The notes below the pieces were generated by a model. The model had not been told where the DNA came from, did no database searches, and saw only the letters and a program-made list of their open reading frames with translations. Below, in pieces: positions 7,679-15,037 of a stretch of 64,000 bases of DNA. Made by a program: the position numbers and the translations under genes. The stretch covers positions 558,001 to 622,000 of the forward strand of contig NZ_JAHTLF010000016.1 of assembly GCF_024614185.1 (NCBI RefSeq), in the 5' to 3' direction. The stretch's first letter is position 1. The number at the start of each line of letters is the position of its first letter. The stretch is from Nocardioides carbamazepini. Its GTDB lineage: Bacteria; Actinomycetota; Actinomycetes; Propionibacteriales; Nocardioidaceae.

Positions 7679-9706
7679 TCACAGCTCGAAGAACTGCGCG
7701 TCCTCCCCGGTCACCAGCACCACCCGCCCGTCGGGCAGGGGGACGGTCCGCACCCGGTCGACGTCGTCGCCGTACTCCACCTGGACCCGGCGCTCGTGCA
7801 GCTCGCCGCGGGCGAGCTTGACGACCGAGAGGTAGCCGACCCGGCGGCTGCCCTGCTTCTGGACGACGGTCAGCACCGTGCGCTGCTCGGGGAGCCAGGT
7901 GAAGGCGCGCGGGTCGCCGCCGGCCAGCGGCTGGGTCCGCGGGCCGTAGCCGAGGACGTCGAGGCGGGTGACCTTCGTGGTGTCGCGGACGTCGAACAGG
8001 CCGATCTGGGCGCCCCAGGATCCGGTGCCGTCGGGGCCCTGCGGTCCCTCGCCGACGCCGATCAGGCGGGCTCGCCCGAGCGGGTGGAGATAGGAGGAGA
8101 AGCCGGGGATCTTCAGCTCGCTGAGCAGGCGGGGGGCGGTGGTGTCGGTGAGGTCGACGGCATAGAGCGGGTCGACCCGGCGGAAGGTCACCACGATCGC
8201 GAGGTCGTCGAACCAGCGCACCGACTGGATCTCCTCGTTGCGGCCCAGCCCGTCCAGCCGGCCACGCTCGACCAGGTCCTGACCCTGTCGCTCCAGGGTC
8301 AGCACCGAGCTGAAGTCGCCGGTCTCGCTGGTCGGGCCGACGGCGACCCGGAGCACGCCACCGGCCTCGTCGATCGACCAGCGGTCGCGGATCGCGCCCT
8401 CGACCTCGCCCGACGCGACGTGGGTGGCCCGGGTGCCGTCGAGCGCGAAGTCGAAGAGGTACGACGATCCGCCGGTCTCGCCCGGCACGAACCCTGGCAT
8501 GCCCGCCCGGTCGCCGCACCAGTCGAGGCAGCCCCAGCCGCCTGCGCCCGCGGTGGCGAGGTAGAGGTGATCGGCGGACTCGTAGGCGATGTCGGTGAGC
8601 CCGGCCAGCCCGATCGCGTCGAGGGACCCGGGCTCGCCGGCGTCGAAGCCGACCACGCTGGTGGTGCCGAGGGCGAGGTCGTCGGAGGGCAGGGCGACGT
8701 CGCGGCAGTCGACCAGCTGCCCCGCCTTGCCGGCGTCCACGGCGACCGTCGGGAGCCAGTCCGCGAGGGTGCTGTCCTCGACGACCTCGCGGTTGTGGTC
8801 GAGGGCCTCGTCGGGGCTCGTCTTGCCCGTGGGTTGCACGAAGTCGAGGTCCGGCAGGCCGTTGGCGAGGACCAGGCGCACGGTGTCGCCGTGCTGGCGC
8901 ACCGAGAGCCGCCCGGCGTCGTACCTGACGTCGTCGACGACCTTGGGCGCGGCCGGGTCGGCGAGCGAGACGGTCAGCACCCGGGTGCCGCGGATCCCGG
9001 TGCGCCCGGTGGGTCCCTTGACATCGCCGATCGCGACCACGGTGTCGCCGGCCAGCAGGAGCTCGGGGTCGGTGATGCCGGGGAGGTCGACGGAGGAGAG
9101 CTTGGCGGTCGAGGAGCCGGTCACGTCGTACACGTCGAGGCGGTCGCGCCGCTGGACGACCATCAGGCTGCCGTCGGTCTTGACCGTGTCCGGCTCGTCG
9201 ACGCCGGCCTCCTGCACGTTGGTGCCGGTCTCGCTGCTGGTCTGCCGCTCGGTCTGGGGCGCTTTGGCGGCCGAGCCGGTCGCGAAGTCCGCCTGCGGGA
9301 CCGGAAGATTGTTCCGAAGGAGGTTGTCGCTCGTCGCGCCTGACTGCAGGCCTGCGGTGGGGAACATGCCCCAGCCCGACGGACCGACGACCTCCAGCCC
9401 CCGCCGGACGTACGACGCCAGCAGATCGTCGCACGACGCCGCCGCCTCCAGGTCGGCCTGGAAGGCGACGTGGCGCGGCAGCCGGTCGGGGCCGGCCGGG
9501 CCGGCGCCGGGGCCGCCGCCCGAGCCTCCGGCCAGGCTGCCGACGACGAACGCGCCCGCCAGCGCGGTCGCCGCGCCCGCGGTCAGCAGAGGGCGGACGA
9601 CGAGCCGGCGGCGCCGGCGGCGCTCCTTCGCGGTCGCAGCGAGGATCGCGCCGACGGGTGCCGGGTCGGTGGGGTAGTCGTCCCAGAGGTTCTCGAGGTC
9701 GGTCAT
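7679..9706 (-). CDS. Membrane-anchored beta-propeller protein (Beta_propel family)
   Basis: A 675-residue protein with a short cytoplasmic N-terminus, an Arg run (RRRRRR), one membrane helix at about 37-58, a Gly-rich linker, and a long extracytoplasmic beta-propeller of the Beta_propel type. Repeated blades include DVYDVTG, LSVGTD-like turns and DLTDTTAPRLLSEL. The ATG at 9704-9706 overlaps the stop of the upstream SigE-type sigma factor (ATGA). This gene order recurs in actinobacteria, and the short cytoplasmic tail could touch the sigma factor, but no anti-sigma motif is evident. Role unknown; a sensory or cell-envelope function is inferred. Confidence 0.75.
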   Translation of the reverse strand: MTDLENLWDDYPTDPAPVGAILAATAKERRRRRRLVVRPLLTAGAATALAGAFVVGSLAGGSGGGPGAGPAGPDRLPRHVAFQADLEAAASCDDLLASYVRRGLEVVGPSGWGMFPTAGLQSGATSDNLLRNNLPVPQADFATGSAAKAPQTERQTSSETGTNVQEAGVDEPDTVKTDGSLMVVQRRDRLDVYDVTGSSTAKLSSVDLPGITDPELLLAGDTVVAIGDVKGPTGRTGIRGTRVLTVSLADPAAPKVVDDVRYDAGRLSVRQHGDTVRLVLANGLPDLDFVQPTGKTSPDEALDHNREVVEDSTLADWLPTVAVDAGKAGQLVDCRDVALPSDDLALGTTSVVGFDAGEPGSLDAIGLAGLTDIAYESADHLYLATAGAGGWGCLDWCGDRAGMPGFVPGETGGSSYLFDFALDGTRATHVASGEVEGAIRDRWSIDEAGGVLRVAVGPTSETGDFSSVLTLERQGQDLVERGRLDGLGRNEEIQSVRWFDDLAIVVTFRRVDPLYAVDLTDTTAPRLLSELKIPGFSSYLHPLGRARLIGVGEGPQGPDGTGSWGAQIGLFDVRDTTKVTRLDVLGYGPRTQPLAGGDPRAFTWLPEQRTVLTVVQKQGSRRVGYLSVVKLARGELHERRVQVEYGDDVDRVRTVPLPDGRVVLVTGEDAQFFEL

Positions 9707-10236
9707 GACGGGCTCCGTCCGGTGAGGTCGAGCAGGTGGTCGTCGTCGGCGAGGTGGGCCAGCGCTCGGGAGAGGCGGCTCTTGACCGTCCCGGCCGGGA
9801 TGCCGAGCGCCTCGGCGGTCTGGCGCTCGGTGAGCTGGACGAAGTACCGCAGCACGACGACCTCCCGGTTGGGCTTGGTCAGGGCGCCCAGCGCGCGATG
9901 GACGGCGTCGGCCAGTGCCACCCGGTCCGAGGCGTCGGGCGCCGCCGTCCGCGGCCCGTCGACCGGGGCGTCGTACTGCCGGTCCTTCCACCAGCGGGTG
10001 CGGCGGCTGTCGCGCAGGCAGTTGAGCAGCATCCGGTAGACGTAGGCGTCGCGGTTCTCGGCGCTGCTGACCCGGCTCCAGCCGGTGTAGCAGCGCACCA
10101 GCGTGGTCTGGGCGAGGTCCTCGGCCTCGTGCGGCCGCGCCCCGAGGAAGACGGCGGCACGGACCAGGCTCGACCAGCTCTGCTGGACGTAGTCGGCGTA
10201 CGCCGCCTCAGGGTCGGGCGGGGTGTCGGGTTCCAC
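9703..10236 (-). CDS. SigE-family ECF RNA polymerase sigma factor
   Basis: 177 residues with the usual region 2 (AEDLAQTTLVRCY, about 38-50) and region 4 (LTERQTAEALGIPAGTVKSRLSRAL, near 135-160). It matches the SigE-family (TIGR02983-like) ECF group common in actinobacteria. It directs RNA polymerase to a small regulon in response to an unknown signal. Translational coupling to the membrane beta-propeller protein suggests that protein is its regulator or a main target. The enoyl-reductase-like gene starts divergently 122 nt away. Confidence 0.88.
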   Translation of the reverse strand: MEPDTPPDPEAAYADYVQQSWSSLVRAAVFLGARPHEAEDLAQTTLVRCYTGWSRVSSAENRDAYVYRMLLNCLRDSRRTRWWKDRQYDAPVDGPRTAAPDASDRVALADAVHRALGALTKPNREVVVLRYFVQLTERQTAEALGIPAGTVKSRLSRALAHLADDDHLLDLTGRSPS

Positions 10237-10358
10237 AAGGTCTCCTCGCTGTGCTGAACCTATGACGGGCCCAGGGGCCGGAAGGGTTCCATCGCTCTCC
10301 CGAGGGGTCTCCGCGCGACGTCCTCGACCTCGACGAGAGCCGATGGAAGAGTGGGGGC

Positions 10359-11549
10359 ATGGCAGACAGCGCGCGCCCCTACGACGTCGTCCTGTTCGGA
10401 GCCACCGGCTTCACCGGGGGACTCACCGCCGACTACCTCGCCGCGCATGCGCCCGCCGGGCTGCGCTGGGCGCTCGCCGGCCGCAACGAGCAGAGGCTCG
10501 CCGCGGTCCGCGACCACCTCGCGGCGACGAACCCGGACCTGGCATCCCTGCCGCTCCTGGTCGCCGACGCCGCGGACGCCGACGCCCTGGCCGAGGTGGT
10601 GGCGACGACGAAGGTGGTGGCGAGCACGGTCGGTCCCTACGTCGAGTACGGCGGCCCGCTCGTGGCCGCCTGCGCCAACGGGGGCACCGACTACGTCGAC
10701 CTCACGGGCGAGCCGGAGTTCGTCGATCGGACCTATGTGGAGCACAACGCCGCCGCCGAGGGATCCGGTGCGCGACTGGTGCACTCGTGCGGCTTCGACT
10801 CGATCCCCCACGACCTGGGCGCGTACTTCACGATCGGCGAGCTGACGAAGGAGGTCGGTGGAGAGATCACGACTCCGGTGACGATGCGCGGGGTGGTGCG
10901 CAGCAGGGCCGGCTTCTCCGGCGGCACCTTCCACTCCGCGCTCACCGCCTTCTCCCGCGCCCGGCAGATGAAGGAGGCGTCGACGGCGCGCCGTCGGCTG
11001 GAGCCGCGTCCCGAGGGCCGCCGCTCCCGCGCCACCGCGGGCCGCCCCCGCCGCGACCACGACCTCGGCTACTGGCTGCTCCCGCTGCCCACGATCGACC
11101 CGTTCGTCGTCGCCCGCAGCGGCGCCCGCCTGGCGTCGTACGGGCCGGCGTTCAGCTACTCCCACTACGCCGGCACCAAGACCCTGCGGTACGCCGCCGG
11201 CGGCGCGGTCGGTGTCACGGGACTGACCCTGGCCGCCCAGGTCCCGCCGCTGCGCAACGCGCTGCTCAAGCGGGTCCCCCAGGGCGAGGGGCCGTCGCCC
11301 GGCCGGCGCGAGAAGTCCTGGTTCACCGTCGACTTCGTCGCGGAGACCGCGGGGCGGAAGGTGCGCACCCGCGTGTCCGGTGGGGACCCGGGCTACACCG
11401 AGACCGCCAAGATGCTGGCCGAGTCCGCGCTCTGCCTGGCCCTCGACGACAACCCCAACGTGGCCGGACAGGTCACCACGGCCACCGCGATGGGCGAGGC
11501 GCTGCTGGGACGGCTCCAGCGGGCGGGGATCACGTTCGAGCGGCGCTGA
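10359..11549 (+). CDS. Saccharopine dehydrogenase-like / trans-acting enoyl reductase family
   Basis: The 396-residue protein starts with a Rossmann motif (VVLFGATGFTGGLTADYL, about 10-27) and carries the family blocks STVGPYVEYGGPLVAAC and DLTGEPEF, then HSCGFDSIPHDLG. It matches the saccharopine-dehydrogenase-like group that includes mycobacterial trans-acting enoyl reductase, which acts on polyketide-derived lipids. It lacks a recognised lysine-pathway context. Substrate and pathway here are unknown; lipid modification is an inference. Transcription probably ends at the hairpin at 11564-11599. Confidence 0.8.
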   Translation: MADSARPYDVVLFGATGFTGGLTADYLAAHAPAGLRWALAGRNEQRLAAVRDHLAATNPDLASLPLLVADAADADALAEVVATTKVVASTVGPYVEYGGPLVAACANGGTDYVDLTGEPEFVDRTYVEHNAAAEGSGARLVHSCGFDSIPHDLGAYFTIGELTKEVGGEITTPVTMRGVVRSRAGFSGGTFHSALTAFSRARQMKEASTARRRLEPRPEGRRSRATAGRPRRDHDLGYWLLPLPTIDPFVVARSGARLASYGPAFSYSHYAGTKTLRYAAGGAVGVTGLTLAAQVPPLRNALLKRVPQGEGPSPGRREKSWFTVDFVAETAGRKVRTRVSGGDPGYTETAKMLAESALCLALDDNPNVAGQVTTATAMGEALLGRLQRAGITFERR

Positions 11550-11563
11550 CCTCCGGCGAGCAC

Positions 11564-11599
11564 GACGACGGCCGACCGGTCTCCCGGTCGGCCGTCGTC
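11564..11599. terminator. Bidirectional terminator hairpin
   Basis: Perfect 16-bp arms (11564-11579 and 11584-11599) with a TCTC loop lie between the convergent enoyl-reductase-like gene and the Pro/Gly-rich secreted protein gene. There is no U-tract, as usual in this GC-rich genome. Confidence 0.75.
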
Positions 11600-11616
11600 A
11601 TCCCACTCGTCCCCAC

Positions 11617-12243
11617 TCAGCGGCGCCCGCGCGCCAGCCGTCGCCCGGCCAGCACGGAGCCGGCGGCGGTCATCGCGCCACCGCCCGCGAGGAGCCAGGC
11701 GAGCTGACCTGCCTCGTCCTGCACGGCACCGGCACCGGCGTCGATCCGGGTCGGGACCGGGACGTCCGCGGGGGCCTCGACCTGCGGCTGCGCGGCGGGC
11801 TCGTCCCTGGTGTCCTTGGTCTCCTTGCCGCCGGGGACGTTCTTGCCGCCCTGGTCGACAGGGGTGTCGGGCTTGTCCTGCGGGTCCGGGATCGCGATCT
11901 CGCCAGGACCCTCGGGCCGAGGACCGTCGCCCGGGTTCGGGCCGGCCTTGTCGTCGGGACCCTGCGGTCCCGGGTCGTCGCCGGGCTCGGGGTTCGTGAT
12001 CTCGCCGGGGCCGTCGGGCCGCGGGTCGTCGCCGGGCTCCGGGTTCGTGATGTCGCCGGGGCCCTGTGGGTTCGGCTGCGGGTCGCCCCCGGGCAGCGGC
12101 AGTGCGATGGTGCCGGGCCCGGCCGGCGTCGCGTCGGCATGTGCGGCGCCGACGATGCCGGCGACGCCGCCGACGGTGAGCGCGGCGGCCGCGAGCGGCG
12201 TGGCGACGAGGAGGCGGAGGGCGGTGCGGGTGGTGGTGCTCAT
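11617..12243 (-). CDS. Secreted Pro/Gly-rich surface protein with C-terminal membrane anchor
   Basis: 208 residues: a signal peptide (to about residue 37, ending AHA), then a low-complexity stalk of repeats such as ITNPEPGDDP and GPGEI (about 45-150), then a C-terminal hydrophobic helix (LAWLLAGGGAMTAAGSVLAG) and an Arg-rich tail. The tail has the shape of a sortase sorting signal, but no LPXTG or LAXTG is visible in front of it. A sortase gene lies 2 kb away, and this gene shares a promoter motif with it. Role inferred: cell-wall or membrane-anchored spacer or scaffold. The start at 12241-12243 is fixed by the signal peptide. Confidence 0.6.
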   Translation of the reverse strand: MSTTTRTALRLLVATPLAAAALTVGGVAGIVGAAHADATPAGPGTIALPLPGGDPQPNPQGPGDITNPEPGDDPRPDGPGEITNPEPGDDPGPQGPDDKAGPNPGDGPRPEGPGEIAIPDPQDKPDTPVDQGGKNVPGGKETKDTRDEPAAQPQVEAPADVPVPTRIDAGAGAVQDEAGQLAWLLAGGGAMTAAGSVLAGRRLARGRR

Positions 12244-12295
12244 GACGGTGCTCCCTGGGTCTGGTCGGGCGGTGCCCGGTCTCGTTGTTCGACGG

Positions 12296-12328
12296 GGGTA
12301 GGAGCAGGCGGGGGAGGAGACCTTGCAG
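12296..12328 (-). promoter_or_regulatory. Candidate ECF promoter upstream of Pro/Gly-rich protein
   Basis: On the minus strand a -35-like CTGCAAGGTC (12319-12328) and a -10-like CTCCTACCC (12296-12304) are separated by 14 nt. The same two boxes with identical spacing precede the sortase gene (14957-14989), and a diverged pair precedes the sigma-factor gene (16790-16822). It ends 53 nt before the start codon. Assignment to the neighbouring ECF sigma factor is inferred. Confidence 0.6.
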
Positions 12329-12495
12329 GTTTTCCGGAGATCTTCCGCTGCAGGTCCCGTCGCCCGCATCGGTTGCCCGGCCGCGCGCCCGCTTCGGTAC
12401 GCTCCTGCCGGCGTCGGGGGGCGCGCCATGGGGAGATGTCCGCGCGCCGGCGGAGGGGGACGACGACGCGCGGGTCCAGGGAGAGGGAGCCGTCG

Positions 12496-14244
12496 ATGGG
12501 CCGTGGGAGCACACGTCGTACGTCCGAGCGGGGAGCGAGCGCCCTGCTCGTCGCGCTGTTCCTGTCGGTGGCGATGGTCGCCACGGCGTTCGCCGTGGAC
12601 CTCGGCCTGCAGCGGGTGCTGCGCCGCGACCTCCAGGCGGTCGTCGACGTCGTCGCGCTCGATCTCGCGCGCGAGCTGACCGGCAAGAAGGCGGGGGAGT
12701 ACGCCGCCGCGGACCGCGCGGCGCTCGACGCCGCCAAGCAGGCCAGCCTGCGCCGCAACGACCGGCTCGTCGGCGGAGAGGTGCCCGCGTCCGCCGTCGG
12801 CTGGGAGCTGGTGGCGCTCCACGACGGCGCCTGGCGACCCGCGGCCGCCACCGAGATCCCCGGTGGCGTGCGGGTGACGGCGCGCTCGGACGTCGCCTTC
12901 GCGTTCGGTGCCGTCACCGGGGTCGAGCAGGGCGGCTCGGTCCGCACGGCCGTGGCATCGGCGCGGGCCGCCGCGTGCCTGCGGGTCGGCTCGTACGCCG
13001 CCCAGCTGGACACCCAGCGCTCCTGGCTGCTGGACCCGCTCCTCGGGGACCTGCTCGGCTCCGACCTGGCGCTCGCGGTGCTCGACCCGGATGCGGGGCT
13101 CGCCGGCGTGAGCCTCAACCTGCTCGACCTGATCGAGGAGCTCGACCCGCTCGTCAGCGCCGACATCTCGGCCGCCTCCTTCACCGAGGTGGCCGGTGTC
13201 GCCGTGGGCCTGTCGGAGCTGATGCTCGCCGCGATCCACGCACTGGAGCGCCAGAGCGGACACCTCGCCGAGATCGACCTGCTCCGCGACGTCTACGGCG
13301 GCATCCAGGCCAACCTCCCGGCGGTCGGGATCGAGCTGAGCGACCTCGTCCGGCTCGCGACCGCCGACGACGCTGCGGCGAACCTGGACCTCAACCTGTT
13401 CGACCTCGTCGCCGGGTCCCTGGCGATCGCCAACGGCACCAACGTCGTCAAGCTCCCCCTGTCGGTGCGGCTGCCGCTGCCGCTCGGCCCCGGCGGCACC
13501 AGCCTGGTCGACCTGTTGGCCTCGGTGAAGATCGGGCAGAAGCCCGTCGTCGACTGTGTGAAGGCGGAGAGCTCGCAGATCGAGATCGACCTGACCGGCG
13601 ACGCGCTCGCCCTCGACCTCGGCCTGGTCGCCGTCCGGGTCCCGCTCTCGATCCGGCTCACCCTCGCCGACGCCAGCGCCACCGTCAGCGACGTGGAGTG
13701 CCTCCCGACGGGCAAGCGGATCGCGATGCTCATCGACAGCGGCCTGCTCGGCGTCGACGTCCGGCTCGGCCAGCGCGCCGACGACCCGGCCTCACCGAAG
13801 CTGAGCGTCTCCCTGCTCGGCCTCGGCATCCCCGGCTGGAACGGCGTCGAGGTCGTCAGCGGGACGGTGGCCCTGTCGAGCGGCCCCAACCCGAACCGGC
13901 CGACCCGCGGCGAGCATCTCGACATCATCGACGAGAACTACGACGTCAGCGTGCCGATCCGGCAGGGCGGTCTCGGCGTCCCGGACCTCTTCTTGTCCGT
14001 CAACAGCCTCAAGCTGCTCGGCGGCCTGGGCCCGCTGTCCGACCTGCTGGCGTTCCTCGGGATCCCGAGCCTCCTGCAGTGGGTCGTCGACCTCGTGCTC
14101 CAGGGCGTCGTCAACCCGCTCAAGAACGGTCTCGACAGCTGGCTGCTCGCGCCGCTGCTGACCGCCCTCGGCGCCGATGTCGCCGGGGGCACCGTCACGG
14201 CGGTGAAACCGGTGGAATGCGGCATGCCCCGCCTGACCGGCTGA
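12496..14244 (+). CDS. TadG-like pilus-assembly-related / envelope protein
   Basis: 582 residues. The N-terminus, RGASALLVALFLSVAMVATAFAVDLG (about 12-38), is a single membrane helix of the kind in Tad/TadG-type proteins (Flp pilus locus), followed by LQAVVDVVALDLAREL, the usual next segment. The rest is long, Leu-rich and extracytoplasmic, with scattered Cys, and no von Willebrand domain was recognised. No other tad genes are nearby, so it may be a stand-alone TadG-like envelope protein. The ATG at 12496 follows an AGGGAG ribosome site and places the helix near the start. It converges with the sortase gene, 3 nt apart. Confidence 0.62.
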   Translation: MGRGSTRRTSERGASALLVALFLSVAMVATAFAVDLGLQRVLRRDLQAVVDVVALDLARELTGKKAGEYAAADRAALDAAKQASLRRNDRLVGGEVPASAVGWELVALHDGAWRPAAATEIPGGVRVTARSDVAFAFGAVTGVEQGGSVRTAVASARAAACLRVGSYAAQLDTQRSWLLDPLLGDLLGSDLALAVLDPDAGLAGVSLNLLDLIEELDPLVSADISAASFTEVAGVAVGLSELMLAAIHALERQSGHLAEIDLLRDVYGGIQANLPAVGIELSDLVRLATADDAAANLDLNLFDLVAGSLAIANGTNVVKLPLSVRLPLPLGPGGTSLVDLLASVKIGQKPVVDCVKAESSQIEIDLTGDALALDLGLVAVRVPLSIRLTLADASATVSDVECLPTGKRIAMLIDSGLLGVDVRLGQRADDPASPKLSVSLLGLGIPGWNGVEVVSGTVALSSGPNPNRPTRGEHLDIIDENYDVSVPIRQGGLGVPDLFLSVNSLKLLGGLGPLSDLLAFLGIPSLLQWVVDLVLQGVVNPLKNGLDSWLLAPLLTALGADVAGGTVTAVKPVECGMPRLTG

Positions 14245-14247
14245 TCC

Positions 14248-14922
14248 TCAGCGAGCGGAGCCGGTCGGGATCGTCTCCGAGAGGTGGGCGTAGACCACCG
14301 TGTTGTCGGGGTAGCCGTCCGGCGTCCGGGTGCCACCGCAGGTGATCAGCCGGAGCAGCGTCGCGTCGACGTCGGGCCAGATGCGGTCGTAGGGCAGCTC
14401 CTCCTTCGGCACCTGCTCCACGCTGTCCACGACGAACACCGCGACCGCGTCCGCGCGGTGGACCCGGACCTGGTCGCCGGGCTCCAGCGTGGCCAGGTCC
14501 CAGAACACGTCCGGACCGGCGGGGCCGTGGACGTGGGCGACCACGACCGCCCCGCCCGGCTCACCGGGCCGCGGACCGAGGCGGTACCAGCTCGCGTCCC
14601 CGAAGTCAGGGGTGTCGAAGGACCCGTCGGCCCGCAGGCCGCGCCCCTCCAGCCGCTCGTCGACGCCGATCGTGGGGATCTCCAGCCGGGTCGGCGCGGG
14701 AACCCGGGTCGCCGGGGTCGTCCCCGGCACCCGGGGTACGTCGGCGGCGGGCTCCACCGCGACGCCCGTCCTGGGCGCGGGTGGGCCGGCGGACGTGCGG
14801 TCCGCGGGGTCGGCACCGGTCAGGTCGAGCACCCCGAGGGTGCCGGTCGCGAGACCGAGCAGCAGCCCGATCGTCGCCAGGACCATGCCTGCCGAGCGGG
14901 GCCATCGTGTCGTCGTACCCAT
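14248..14922 (-). CDS. Class E/F-type sortase
   Basis: A 224-residue membrane-anchored transpeptidase: an N-terminal helix at about 13-33, a Pro-rich linker, then the sortase barrel from about residue 80 (LEIPTIGVDERLEG). The catalytic His lies in VVAHVHG and the catalytic Cys in RLITCGG, with a downstream Arg and the closing DNTVVYAHL strand. It should cleave C-terminal sorting signals and attach proteins to the cell wall or to other proteins. Candidate local substrates are the Pro/Gly-rich protein (11617-12243) and, further off, the LPNTG protein at 51934. It shares a promoter motif with the former. Confidence 0.85.
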   Translation of the reverse strand: MGTTTRWPRSAGMVLATIGLLLGLATGTLGVLDLTGADPADRTSAGPPAPRTGVAVEPAADVPRVPGTTPATRVPAPTRLEIPTIGVDERLEGRGLRADGSFDTPDFGDASWYRLGPRPGEPGGAVVVAHVHGPAGPDVFWDLATLEPGDQVRVHRADAVAVFVVDSVEQVPKEELPYDRIWPDVDATLLRLITCGGTRTPDGYPDNTVVYAHLSETIPTGSAR

Positions 14923-14956
14923 GTCGCGCTCCCTGCCCCTGTGCCGTGGTGGTCAC

Positions 14957-14989
14957 GGGTAGGAGCAGGACGCCGGCCGGACCTTGCAG
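14957..14989 (-). promoter_or_regulatory. Candidate ECF promoter upstream of sortase
   Basis: Minus-strand boxes CTGCAAGGTC (14980-14989) and CTCCTACCC (14957-14965) with 14-nt spacing are identical in box sequence and spacing to those upstream of the Pro/Gly-rich protein gene. It ends 35 nt before the sortase start codon. Confidence 0.6.
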
Positions 14990-15037
14990 CTTCTCGGGAT
15001 CGGGTCGGGCTCGGGTCGCGGTCCGGTCGCGGCCGGG

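Noticed and set aside
12349..12385. Third strong copy of the ECF promoter before the TadG-like gene
   Set aside because: CTGCAGGTC lacks one base of the -35 box and nothing like CTCCTACC follows at the right spacing.
11380..12495. In-frame upstream extension of the TadG-like gene (total 954 codons)
   Set aside because: The extension crosses a terminator and the opposite-strand secreted protein gene; the membrane helix and ribosome site place the start at 12496.
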